Source of the DNA: Bacteroidales bacterium
Lineage (GTDB): Bacteria > Bacteroidota > Bacteroidia > Bacteroidales > UBA932
DNA: 30,372 nucleotides
Direction: 5' to 3'
NCBI GenBank assembly: GCA_016281435.1
Contig: JAEEIQ010000061.1
Coordinates: 1-30,372 of the forward strand
Each line of letters begins with the position of its first letter. Within the stretch, counting starts at the first letter, position 1. Below the pieces are notes generated by a model, which did not search any database, was not told the DNA's origin, and saw nothing but the letters and a program-made list of their open reading frames with translations. This document shows, piece by piece, positions 8,034 through 15,070 of this stretch. The position numbers and the translations under genes are program-made.

Positions 8034-9242
8034 CTACAGCCTTTCGAATTCCAGGGAGGCCTGGATGAAGGGGCCGATGCCCTTGCAGTCGTTTTCGATG
8101 ATGGGTTCGCTGAGGTAGTAGTCGAAGCTGCCGGAGCGCATCTGCTTGCCTCCGAGGCCGCCCACTGCGCAGCAGGAGGTCATCGAGACGGTCCCGTCGC
8201 GATTCTCGCGTATGAAGGCCTTGCAGAACTTCCCGTAGAGTTCGCGGGAATACGCTCCCCACTGCTCTTCGTCCAGCCAGCCCCGACGCACGCCCTTGAG
8301 GGCGGCGTAGAGGAACATCGCGGAGCAGGTGGACTCGAGATAGTTGCCTTCCCGCCCGGGGCAGTCCAGCACCTGGTACCACATGCCCGTCGCAGGGTCG
8401 GCGTATTTCCGGACCGCGCCGAGAAGGTATTGCAGCTGCGAGACAAGCTCTCCGTAGCCGGGATTATCCTCCGGGATGAAGTCCAGCACTTCGGCGAGGG
8501 CATAGGCGTACCAGCCGTCGGCGCGGCCCCAGGCATGCTGCGAGAGCCCCGTTTCGGGGTCGGCCCAGAACATGGAGCGGGACTCGTCCCAAGCGTGCCG
8601 GAAGAGCCCTGTCGCAGGATCGAAGGTCTTTTCTGACGCGACCTTGAATTCATGTACTATGTCAGCGTAGCAGCTGTCGGCCCTGGCGCCTTCCTCAAAG
8701 GCTGCCGTGTACTCGGCGTAGAAGGGGAGAGCCATGTAGAGGCCGTCCAGCCAGAGCTGGTGCGGGTATATGGCCTTGTGCCAGAAAGCACCGGCCTGCG
8801 TGCGCGGCTGGCTGTCAAGTTGCGAGCGGACGAGGTCCAGTACGGCGCGGTACCTGGCTGCCGATGCGCTGTCCCCGTCAGCGAGGGCCTGCTCATGGAG
8901 CGGGAAGTAAATGCGCCCAGGGCAGATATGGTCTACGTTATAGTTTTTTAACTTATAGGTTACAATGGAAGAGCCATCTGCAGAGGCCATCTTGTCCGCC
9001 CAGTCCTTGACGTAGGCGGCCGCTTCCGGAAGTCCCAGCGCCGCATCGGCTTCCTGGAATGCCCGGAGCTCGAGCCCGGTGGTGTAGTTCCACTTCAGGG
9101 TGCCCTGCCGGCCGTCCAGCCAGGTGGCGTCGGGACAGCGGCGCATTTCGCTCATGATGATCCTCTCGGAAAGGGGCCTCCTGCTGCATGACGGCAGGAC
9201 CGCCGCCAGAAGGCACGATATTACAAGCAGGCGTGTTTTCAT
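8034..9242 (-). CDS. GH105 unsaturated rhamnogalacturonyl/galacturonyl hydrolase, lipoprotein
   Basis: The 402-residue product has a lipoprotein signal (MKTRLLVISCLLAAVLPSC, Cys19) and the GH88/GH105 (alpha/alpha)6 barrel. These hydrolases remove the 4,5-unsaturated uronic acid left at the non-reducing end by pectate or rhamnogalacturonan lyases. Visible landmarks are NVDHICPGR with Asp104, HQLWLDGLYMALPFYAEY with Asp166 (the equivalent of the catalytic Asp of YteR), WGRADGWYAYAL, and a C-terminal GSFDYYLSEP. The length is close to that of the family. It is the last gene of the leftward pectin operon: its ATG overlaps the stop of the M20 gene by 4 nt. With the upstream PL1 lyase it forms a complete lyase-then-unsaturated-uronate-removal pair. 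Confidence 0.92.
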   Translation of the reverse strand: MKTRLLVISCLLAAVLPSCSRRPLSERIIMSEMRRCPDATWLDGRQGTLKWNYTTGLELRAFQEADAALGLPEAAAYVKDWADKMASADGSSIVTYKLKNYNVDHICPGRIYFPLHEQALADGDSASAARYRAVLDLVRSQLDSQPRTQAGAFWHKAIYPHQLWLDGLYMALPFYAEYTAAFEEGARADSCYADIVHEFKVASEKTFDPATGLFRHAWDESRSMFWADPETGLSQHAWGRADGWYAYALAEVLDFIPEDNPGYGELVSQLQYLLGAVRKYADPATGMWYQVLDCPGREGNYLESTCSAMFLYAALKGVRRGWLDEEQWGAYSRELYGKFCKAFIRENRDGTVSMTSCCAVGGLGGKQMRSGSFDYYLSEPIIENDCKGIGPFIQASLEFERL

Positions 9243-10708
9243 TTCTTCCTGTAATCAAGGGGTGGCTTGCGGTCGCCTACGAGCGACTTGTACTTGAAAT
9301 CCTTGCCCTGTACCGATTCGAATTCATCCCGGATCTTCTTTACGAGCCCCGGATCGGTGTACAGGTCTATGGCCGTGAGGCAGAATACCTTGGCCACGTT
9401 GATAAGGGCCTTTGTGCCTATGGTCGAGCCTCCGATGGCGACTTGCTGCCAGCAGTGGCCGGGATTGCCGTACATGGCGCACGCAACGTGCAGGCGATGA
9501 GAGGGAGCGACCAGCGTCACGCTTCCTACGTCGGAGGATGCGCCGCCCTTCCGGGGTTCCGCCAGCGTGGTCTGGACATTTTCGAAGTTGGCGACGGTGG
9601 GCTCGAGACCCGAATTGCGCATGATATCAGTCACCAGCGCCTTTTCCCTGTCGTCAAGGACGACCCCGCCGACTTTTATGAGGTTCGCAAGGACCACCTC
9701 AGAAAGGGCCTTGTTGATCAGGAGGGGATAGTTCCCGTTGATCACGTCGATCTCCACTTCGGTCCCTGTCCCCATGGCGGCCCCCCTGGCCGCGGCCTTG
9801 ACCCTCTCGAAGATGGCGAGCATCTCTTCGACCTCGGGATGGCGTATGTAATAGTTGACGCGGGCATAGTCCGGGACCACGTTGGGAGCTTCCCCGCCGT
9901 TTGTGATCACGTAGTGTATCCGGGAATCGGGCGAGATGTGCTCTCGCATGAGGTTGACCATCATGTTGAACGCTTCCACGCCGTCCAGGGCGGAACGGCC
10001 CTTCCAGGGGGCGGCAGCGGCATGGGCGGACTGGCCCCGGAATGTGAACATGATGTTCAGGTTGGCAAGTCCCGGCGACATGGGGACCCTGTTCACGCTC
10101 GACGGATGCCAGTTGAGGACCGCGTCGAGGCCGTCGAAGACTCCGTCGCGGACCATGTAGTTCTTGCCGCCACCGCCTTCCTCGGCGGGGCAGCCGAAGA
10201 GTTTCACCGTTCCCTCATGACCCTGGGCGAGCCATCTGGAGATTGCGACAGCCCCTGCCGTGGCAGCGGTTCCGAACATGTTGTGGCCGCAGCCATGCCC
10301 GCTTCCTCCTTCGATGAGGGGCTTCTTGAATCCGACCGTATCCTGCGAGAGGCCCGGCAGGGCGTCATATTCGGCGAGTATGCCGATCACGGGTCTGCCG
10401 CTTCCGTAGGTGGCGACAAAGGCGGTCGGGATGCCGGCCACTCCCTTCTCGACGGTGAAACCGTTCTCCTCGAGGTGCGAAATCAGCAGGGCTGAACTCC
10501 GGTACTCCTGGTAGCCCACCTCGGCATAGGAGTGGATGGCCTTCTGGATGCGGTCATAAGTCTTGAACGACGAGTCCAGATACTGGATTCCCTTGTTGTC
10601 GAGCCCGTTCCCGGCCTTCTTCCTGGAGGCCGCGGAGGCGTCGCTGCAAAAAACCGCGCAGGCAAGGAAAAAAGCCGGCAGCAGGATGCGCAGATACTTT
10701 GGTGCCAT
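9239..10708 (-). CDS. Secreted M20-family amidohydrolase (AbgB-like)
   Basis: This 489-residue metallo-amidohydrolase of peptidase family M20 resembles the p-aminobenzoyl-glutamate hydrolase AbgB. It has a Sec signal peptide (about residues 1-26, FFLACAVFCSDASA), which is unusual because AbgB itself is cytoplasmic. Metal-site motifs are visible: ILAEYDALPG, GSGHGCGHNMFG and CPAEEGGGGK, followed by the dimerisation domain with GQSAHAAAAPWKGRSALD. The family cleaves amide bonds such as N-acyl or aminobenzoyl-glutamate links; the substrate here is unknown. It lies inside the pectin operon, 3 nt after the PL1 stop and overlapping GH105 by 4 nt, so it is co-expressed with pectinases. An amide-bearing or amino-acid-conjugated pectin component is one guess; chance hitch-hiking is another. 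Confidence 0.87.
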   Translation of the reverse strand: MAPKYLRILLPAFFLACAVFCSDASAASRKKAGNGLDNKGIQYLDSSFKTYDRIQKAIHSYAEVGYQEYRSSALLISHLEENGFTVEKGVAGIPTAFVATYGSGRPVIGILAEYDALPGLSQDTVGFKKPLIEGGSGHGCGHNMFGTAATAGAVAISRWLAQGHEGTVKLFGCPAEEGGGGKNYMVRDGVFDGLDAVLNWHPSSVNRVPMSPGLANLNIMFTFRGQSAHAAAAPWKGRSALDGVEAFNMMVNLMREHISPDSRIHYVITNGGEAPNVVPDYARVNYYIRHPEVEEMLAIFERVKAAARGAAMGTGTEVEIDVINGNYPLLINKALSEVVLANLIKVGGVVLDDREKALVTDIMRNSGLEPTVANFENVQTTLAEPRKGGASSDVGSVTLVAPSHRLHVACAMYGNPGHCWQQVAIGGSTIGTKALINVAKVFCLTAIDLYTDPGLVKKIRDEFESVQGKDFKYKSLVGDRKPPLDYRKK

Positions 10709-10711
10709 AGT

Positions 10712-12349
10712 CTATAGTTTGGTGTATGTGCCCCCTTCGACCTGGGCGGCGGTGATTTCGCGCACGAGGTAGTGGAGGTACATTTCGAGGTTGGTGTAGC
10801 GCTTCTTCAGGTCGAGGGTCTTCGAGCCTCCGTCGGCGGCGGAATCCTTGTCGAGGCCGAATTCATCCTCGAACCAGTCCGGCATGCCGTCCCTGTCGCG
10901 GTCCTGCGCGCGGGCGAGCTGTTCGCCGTTGGCGGAGAGATCCGGCCAGGTGCTGCCGTATGCGCTCTTGACGTCATTGATGTCGTTTATCAGCCTCCCG
11001 GTCCCGGGCTTCACGTCACCGCTGATGCGGGTGTCGACCGCGTCCCTGGAAAGGGATGCCCCGGCGTATTTGACCGCAGCTTCCATCGCTGCCTCGGCGC
11101 TGTGGGTGGTGGTCCAGGCCGCTGCCCCGTCCTTCCCGGTGATTGCAAGGGGATCGGAGAGGGTTTTCTGGTAGTTCTCGTGCCCGGAGCCCTGGTGCCA
11201 GTAGATCCCGGATGCGTTGGAGGCTGTGATGTCGGCGTATTTCGTGTGGACGTTGCCGTCGATATAAATCGAGGCGTAACCGTGTTCCACGTCCTTTCCG
11301 CAATATTTACAGGTGTTGGTGTAGACGGCGTAGAGGTCCAGGAAGTATTTGCGGTCCTTCGAAGACGGGCCCGGCTTGTAGTAGTTGCCGACGATGTTGA
11401 ACCATCCGCCCTCGCCGCCGTAGCAGTTGTTGGAGCCCCAGTCGTAGATCACGTTGTTGCGGAAGTCCACGTTGCCCCTGCGGACGGGATTCTCATGCTC
11501 TTCCTTCGAGTCTCCGTGGATGTGGGGATGGTCTATGCGGGCGTTGCGGCTGTCGTGATGGGCCAGTATATTATGGTGGAAGGAGGCGTTCTTGCCGCCC
11601 CAGAGGCCGCCGTAGCCGTGGCTTCCCTTGGTGTGGAGCTTGCAGTCCTTCATCGACTCGGCGATGAGGCACCACTGCATCGTGAAGTTCTGGTTGGCGT
11701 AGAACGAGGCGGCTTCGTCCACGCTCCAGGACATCGAGCAGTGGTCCAGGATGAGATTGTCCTGGTAACGGCCCGTGATGGCGTCCTGCCCGTCGGCCTT
11801 GCCGGCCTCGATGTCGGCGTCGGACCACGGGGCCTCGTCCCCGAGACGGAAGCGGACATAGCGTATGATCACGTTACCGGCCTGCACGCTGGTGGCGTAG
11901 TTCTTTATGCAGATGCCGCCGCCCGGAGCTGTCTGGCCGGCGATGGTGACGTCTCCCTTGGAAATCTTGAGGTCGCTCTGGAGTTCTATGGTCCCGGCGA
12001 CATCGAAGACTATGGTCCTCGCCCCGGACTCGCTGAGCGCTGCCCTGAGGGACCCGGAACCGCTGTCATTCAGGTTGGTCACGTGGATGACCTTGCCCCC
12101 GCGTCCGCCGGTGGTGTACATTCCGCCGCCCTCGGCACCGGGGAAGGCGCGCACGAGGCCGTCAGCCTCTTCGGCGGCGGGCATCATGAACTTTTCATAG
12201 CGGACCTGTTCCGTAGTCTGGCCGCTGCCGCCGTTGTTGCCGTTGTTGTTTCCGCCGTTGCCGTTGTTATCGCCCTGCGGCGTCTTGCCGCATGCCGCCG
12301 CAAGGACGACGGTAAGGGCCAATGCAATAATATTCATAGTGATCCTCAT
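10712..12349 (-). CDS. PL1 pectate lyase, lipoprotein
   Basis: The 545-residue product cleaves homogalacturonan by Ca-dependent beta-elimination. I chose the ATG at 12349, 2 nt after the pectinesterase stop, because it gives MRITMNIIALALTVVLAAAC, a proper lipoprotein signal with a basic residue. A second ATG at 12337 is possible, and upstream extension would run inside the CE8 gene. A Gly/Asn-rich linker follows the lipid Cys. The beta-helix begins near residue 67 with RAFPGAEGGG and shows typical PL1 signatures: IVFDVAGTIEL, LILDHCSMSWSVDEAAS, GYGGLWGGKNASFHHN and DFRNNVIYDWG. Residues about 481-500 (DRDRDGMPDWFEDEFGLD) form an Asp-rich Ca-binding loop like thrombospondin type 3 repeats, common at the C-terminus of Bacteroidetes PL1 enzymes. 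It probably sits on the outer membrane. Confidence 0.92.
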   Translation of the reverse strand: MRITMNIIALALTVVLAAACGKTPQGDNNGNGGNNNGNNGGSGQTTEQVRYEKFMMPAAEEADGLVRAFPGAEGGGMYTTGGRGGKVIHVTNLNDSGSGSLRAALSESGARTIVFDVAGTIELQSDLKISKGDVTIAGQTAPGGGICIKNYATSVQAGNVIIRYVRFRLGDEAPWSDADIEAGKADGQDAITGRYQDNLILDHCSMSWSVDEAASFYANQNFTMQWCLIAESMKDCKLHTKGSHGYGGLWGGKNASFHHNILAHHDSRNARIDHPHIHGDSKEEHENPVRRGNVDFRNNVIYDWGSNNCYGGEGGWFNIVGNYYKPGPSSKDRKYFLDLYAVYTNTCKYCGKDVEHGYASIYIDGNVHTKYADITASNASGIYWHQGSGHENYQKTLSDPLAITGKDGAAAWTTTHSAEAAMEAAVKYAGASLSRDAVDTRISGDVKPGTGRLINDINDVKSAYGSTWPDLSANGEQLARAQDRDRDGMPDWFEDEFGLDKDSAADGGSKTLDLKKRYTNLEMYLHYLVREITAAQVEGGTYTKL

Positions 12350-12351
12350 TT

Positions 12352-13350
12352 TCAAAACACTTTGAAAAACCATTCCACGGGCACCTGTGTCCCGTTCTTG
12401 TCTTCTTCCGTGCCGGCGTCCATCACACGTGCCGGCGTGTATGCCTTCAATTGCCGTGCCGAAAGGCGGCGGGCCCATTTCACGCGGGGGCCTGCCGCTC
12501 CAGGGCCCGTGCTTCCGGATTCGGCGTAGAAGACAGTGCGGTGCGCGTAGGGCTTGCTCCAGTCGTGCCAGCCTTCCGGGCGGATGTGCGAGTCCATCCG
12601 GCAGTCTATCCAGACGGTGCGGGCGAACTTCCGCCAGGGACGGCCGAGGTAGCATTTCGTCACTCCCGGCGCCGCAAGGACCCTGCAGTCCTTGAAGACA
12701 TAGCCGAAAGCAGCGCCTTCGGGCGTGCTGGCAGCAGTGATGTAACTGTCTTTCTTGCAGAGTATGGTGCAGCCTTCGAACCAGCAGGTCGAGGCCCCGA
12801 AGATGAAATCGGTGGTGCCTTCGATCCAGCAGTCGCGCCAGTATTGCCGCTGGCCCTTCCCGTATGTATATATGGTATCCTGGTTGCCGAGGAAACGGCA
12901 GCCGATGAAGGCCACCCGGTCGGCGTCGACCGTGACTGCGCAGGCCTGGGCGATGTCCTTGCCTTCGCCGGCAGAGTTCTCGAAGGTCAGCCCTTCGGCA
13001 AGGAAATCGCTGCCGTAGATGAAGACGGTCGAGGTGGCGGAGGTCCCCATCGGAAAGCCTGCAGCATTGCTGCGGAGGGCGTAGTCGTCCCAGGTGATGA
13101 TGGTGCGTTCCGCGCCCTCCCCGACGAGGTGCAGCCGCTGCTTCGAAGCCGGGACCGTGACCTTTTCCCGGTAGATTCCGGCCTTTATGGTGATCAGGGT
13201 CTCTGTCTGCTTGCAGTAGTCCGGGGCGGCGTTGACGGCTTCCTGCACCGTGCGGAAGTCTCCGCTCCCGTCGGCTGCGACGGTGAAGCCGGAGCCGCGG
13301 GCGAGGATGCCACAGAGCAGGGCGGCCGATGCCAGCAGGAAGCGTTTCAT
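12352..13350 (-). CDS. CE8 pectin methylesterase (pectinesterase)
   Basis: This 332-residue right-handed beta-helix enzyme removes methyl esters from homogalacturonan, making it a substrate for the PL1 and GH28 enzymes encoded beside it. It has a short Sec signal (about residues 1-20). All CE8 signatures are present: GSGDFRTVQEAVNAAP at the start, GIYREKV, QACAVTV, GNQDTIY with Asp158, GTTDFIFG with Asp181, and LGRPWR with Arg237, which together supply the catalytic Asp pair, oxyanion Gln and substrate-binding Arg. The length is normal for the family. The start overlaps the stop of the GH28 gene by 4 nt, and the PL1 gene follows 2 nt downstream, so the three are translationally coupled. Confidence 0.95.
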   Translation of the reverse strand: MKRFLLASAALLCGILARGSGFTVAADGSGDFRTVQEAVNAAPDYCKQTETLITIKAGIYREKVTVPASKQRLHLVGEGAERTIITWDDYALRSNAAGFPMGTSATSTVFIYGSDFLAEGLTFENSAGEGKDIAQACAVTVDADRVAFIGCRFLGNQDTIYTYGKGQRQYWRDCWIEGTTDFIFGASTCWFEGCTILCKKDSYITAASTPEGAAFGYVFKDCRVLAAPGVTKCYLGRPWRKFARTVWIDCRMDSHIRPEGWHDWSKPYAHRTVFYAESGSTGPGAAGPRVKWARRLSARQLKAYTPARVMDAGTEEDKNGTQVPVEWFFKVF

Positions 13351-14876
13351 TCGACAGTCAGGTTTTTGACACCGGAAGTCACCAGCGGCTCGCCCTGGGC
13401 GGGGAAGACGCGTACGCCGCGCAGGGTCACATCCTCGCTGCGGTTGATCTCGATGCCCTTCCGGGCCGTGACGGTGCAGTTCTCGATGGTGATGCCGCAG
13501 ACTGGCATTTCAGGCAGGCCGTTGAAGTACATTGCCCTGCCGGCGCCGTTGCAGACCACGTTCCGGACGTGGATGTCCCGGAAGGCCGGAGTGGTCTCAT
13601 CGACCTTGAACTCCTGCATGGGGGCGGCTTCAGTGCCGTCCTCAAGGGCCTCCACCGCGGATTTCCCTCCGTAGAACAGGTCGAAGAGAAGGGTCTCCGT
13701 GACTATGTCGGTCATGTATATGTCATTGATCCAGATGCCGCTGACGACTCCGCCGCGGCCTCTCTTGCTCTTGAATCGAAGTCCGACGTCGGTGCCGAGG
13801 AAACGGCAGTTCCGCACGCACACATCCTGCACGCCTCCGCTCATCTCGCTGCCGACGACGAATCCGCCGTGGCCGTGATAGACCGTGCAGCCGTCAACTA
13901 CAAGCCTGCGGGTGGGAGCGGCCCTGCGGCGGCCGTCCGCGTCCTTTCCGGATTTGACGCAGATGCCGTCGTCGCCCACGTCGAGACTCGAATCAAGCAG
14001 CAGGAAGTCTTCGCAGGAATCGATATCGATGCCGTCTCCGTTCTGCGCGTATGCGGGGTTGCGCACGGTCACGTTCCGGACTATCACCTTCTTGCAGAGA
14101 AGGGGATGGATGTTCCAGCATGGGGAATTCTGGAAGGTGCAGCCTTCGAGGAGCACGTCCGTGCAGCCGCGCAGGGACACCATCACGGGGCGCAGGAAGC
14201 GCTTGATATGGTTCTCGTCCCAGCCTGGAGCGGGAACGTTCATATCTGCCGTCGCCTCAGCCTCGAGGTATCCTTCGTCAGGGTACCAGCAGTCGCCCTT
14301 TTCGTTCAGGACCCCGCCGGAAGCCAGCTTCTTGTTCCATTCGGAGGCGGTGACCTTGGCTTTTTTCAGCGGTCTCCAGTCCTGTCCGTTGCCGTCGATG
14401 ACTCCGCTTCCCGTGATCGAGATGTCGTGCGCTCCGTCGGCGCTGATGGGGGATTCGCAGCGGCGGGTGTCAAGCCCTTCGAAAACGGTGTTTATGACCG
14501 GATACAGGGCCGGGTCGGAATCGAAAAGGATTATCGCGTTCTTCTCGAGATGAAGGTCGATGCGGCTGCGCAGGCGTATGGGCCCCGTCTTCCAGATGCC
14601 TTCCGGAACGATCAGGTGACCGCCTCCGCGGCTGTCCAGCCAGGCGATGGCGTTCTCGAATGCATCGGTGTTGAGGTCAATTCCGTTACCGTTCCCGGAA
14701 AAGTCCAGTATATTTATACTGCGGTTCGGGATGGAGGGTTCGGAAATACGGTCCATCTTGAACGGCAGGCCTTTGTACGGGTCGCCGGCGGAACCGCGTC
14801 CCTGGGTGCATGAGACGCCGAAAATGGCTGTGAGAACCGCAGGAATGGCTATCAGCAAGTGTTTTGTCGCTTTCAT
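13347..14876 (-). CDS. GH28 polygalacturonase, lipoprotein
   Basis: The 509-residue product hydrolyses alpha-1,4-galacturonosyl bonds. The N-terminus is a lipoprotein signal (LLIAIPAVLTAIFGVSC, Cys about 23). The GH28 beta-helix has the full catalytic set: N279-G-D281 in NGDGIDID, D302-D303 in DVGDDGICVKSG, H336 in GHGGFVVGSE, and the basic RFK motif in GLRFKSKRG. An insertion at about residues 175-215 (Trp/Tyr/Glu-rich) is typical of exo-acting Bacteroidetes enzymes, from memory, so an exo-polygalacturonase is plausible. It is the first gene of the leftward operon, 31 nt from its -7 box, and shares the intergenic control region with susC. Confidence 0.93.
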   Translation of the reverse strand: MKATKHLLIAIPAVLTAIFGVSCTQGRGSAGDPYKGLPFKMDRISEPSIPNRSINILDFSGNGNGIDLNTDAFENAIAWLDSRGGGHLIVPEGIWKTGPIRLRSRIDLHLEKNAIILFDSDPALYPVINTVFEGLDTRRCESPISADGAHDISITGSGVIDGNGQDWRPLKKAKVTASEWNKKLASGGVLNEKGDCWYPDEGYLEAEATADMNVPAPGWDENHIKRFLRPVMVSLRGCTDVLLEGCTFQNSPCWNIHPLLCKKVIVRNVTVRNPAYAQNGDGIDIDSCEDFLLLDSSLDVGDDGICVKSGKDADGRRRAAPTRRLVVDGCTVYHGHGGFVVGSEMSGGVQDVCVRNCRFLGTDVGLRFKSKRGRGGVVSGIWINDIYMTDIVTETLLFDLFYGGKSAVEALEDGTEAAPMQEFKVDETTPAFRDIHVRNVVCNGAGRAMYFNGLPEMPVCGITIENCTVTARKGIEINRSEDVTLRGVRVFPAQGEPLVTSGVKNLTVE

Positions 14877-14906
14877 CCGAAAGTAGTTTTAGCATTATGT
14901 ACCGTG

Positions 14907-14914
14907 CAAATATA
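14907..14914 (-). promoter_or_regulatory. -7 box of the leftward pectin operon
   Basis: The minus strand reads TATATTTG, a perfect match to the Bacteroidetes TAnnTTTG element. The site 20 nt further upstream (14935-14938) reads CTTC, a poor match to the -33 TTTG/TTG element, so the promoter probably needs an activator. Transcription would start near 14902, about 25 nt before the GH28 ATG. Confidence 0.7.
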
Positions 14915-14952
14915 GCAATAATCCGGGGGATTGGGAAGGTCGGGGAAAAATT

Positions 14953-14972
14953 TTTCGTGCACGTGCACGAAA
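14953..14972. promoter_or_regulatory. Perfect 20-bp palindrome, probable shared operator
   Basis: TTTCGTGCACGTGCACGAAA is a perfect 20-bp palindrome centred at 14962.5, in the divergent region between the GH28 operon and susC. The distance from its edge to the -7 box is 38 nt on the left side and 37 nt on the right, so its centre sits about 60 bp upstream of both predicted start sites. This is the geometry of a class I activator site. The binding protein is not encoded in the window; the central CG would also suit a LacI-type dimer. Confidence 0.7.
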
Positions 14973-14986
14973 TTTTCGCCGGAGTA

Positions 14987-15017
14987 TTGTGATTTACTAA
15001 AATTATTAGGATATTTG
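14987..15017 (+). promoter_or_regulatory. Promoter of the susC-susD operon
   Basis: A TTG at 14987-14989 is followed after exactly 20 nt by GATATTTG at 15010-15017, which matches TAnnTTTG at all but the first base. The downstream CACCC is shared with the rimP promoter. The predicted start near 15023 leaves an A/T-rich leader of about 48 nt with no clear Shine-Dalgarno sequence, which is normal for Bacteroidales. Confidence 0.65.
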
Positions 15018-15070
15018 CACCCGAAGCTACTAACAGTAACCAATATTTTATTAATAAAAAATTTCTGGCA

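Noticed and set aside
12350..12655. Upstream extension of the PL1 gene by 102 codons
   Set aside because: It lies within the CE8 gene and its Arg/Pro-rich translation is out-of-frame noise; the lipoprotein signal begins at 12349.
10772..14813. Long + strand frames opposite the pectinase operon
   Set aside because: The minus-strand products are clear PL1, CE8 and GH28 enzymes with full catalytic motifs; the opposite frames have no recognisable content.
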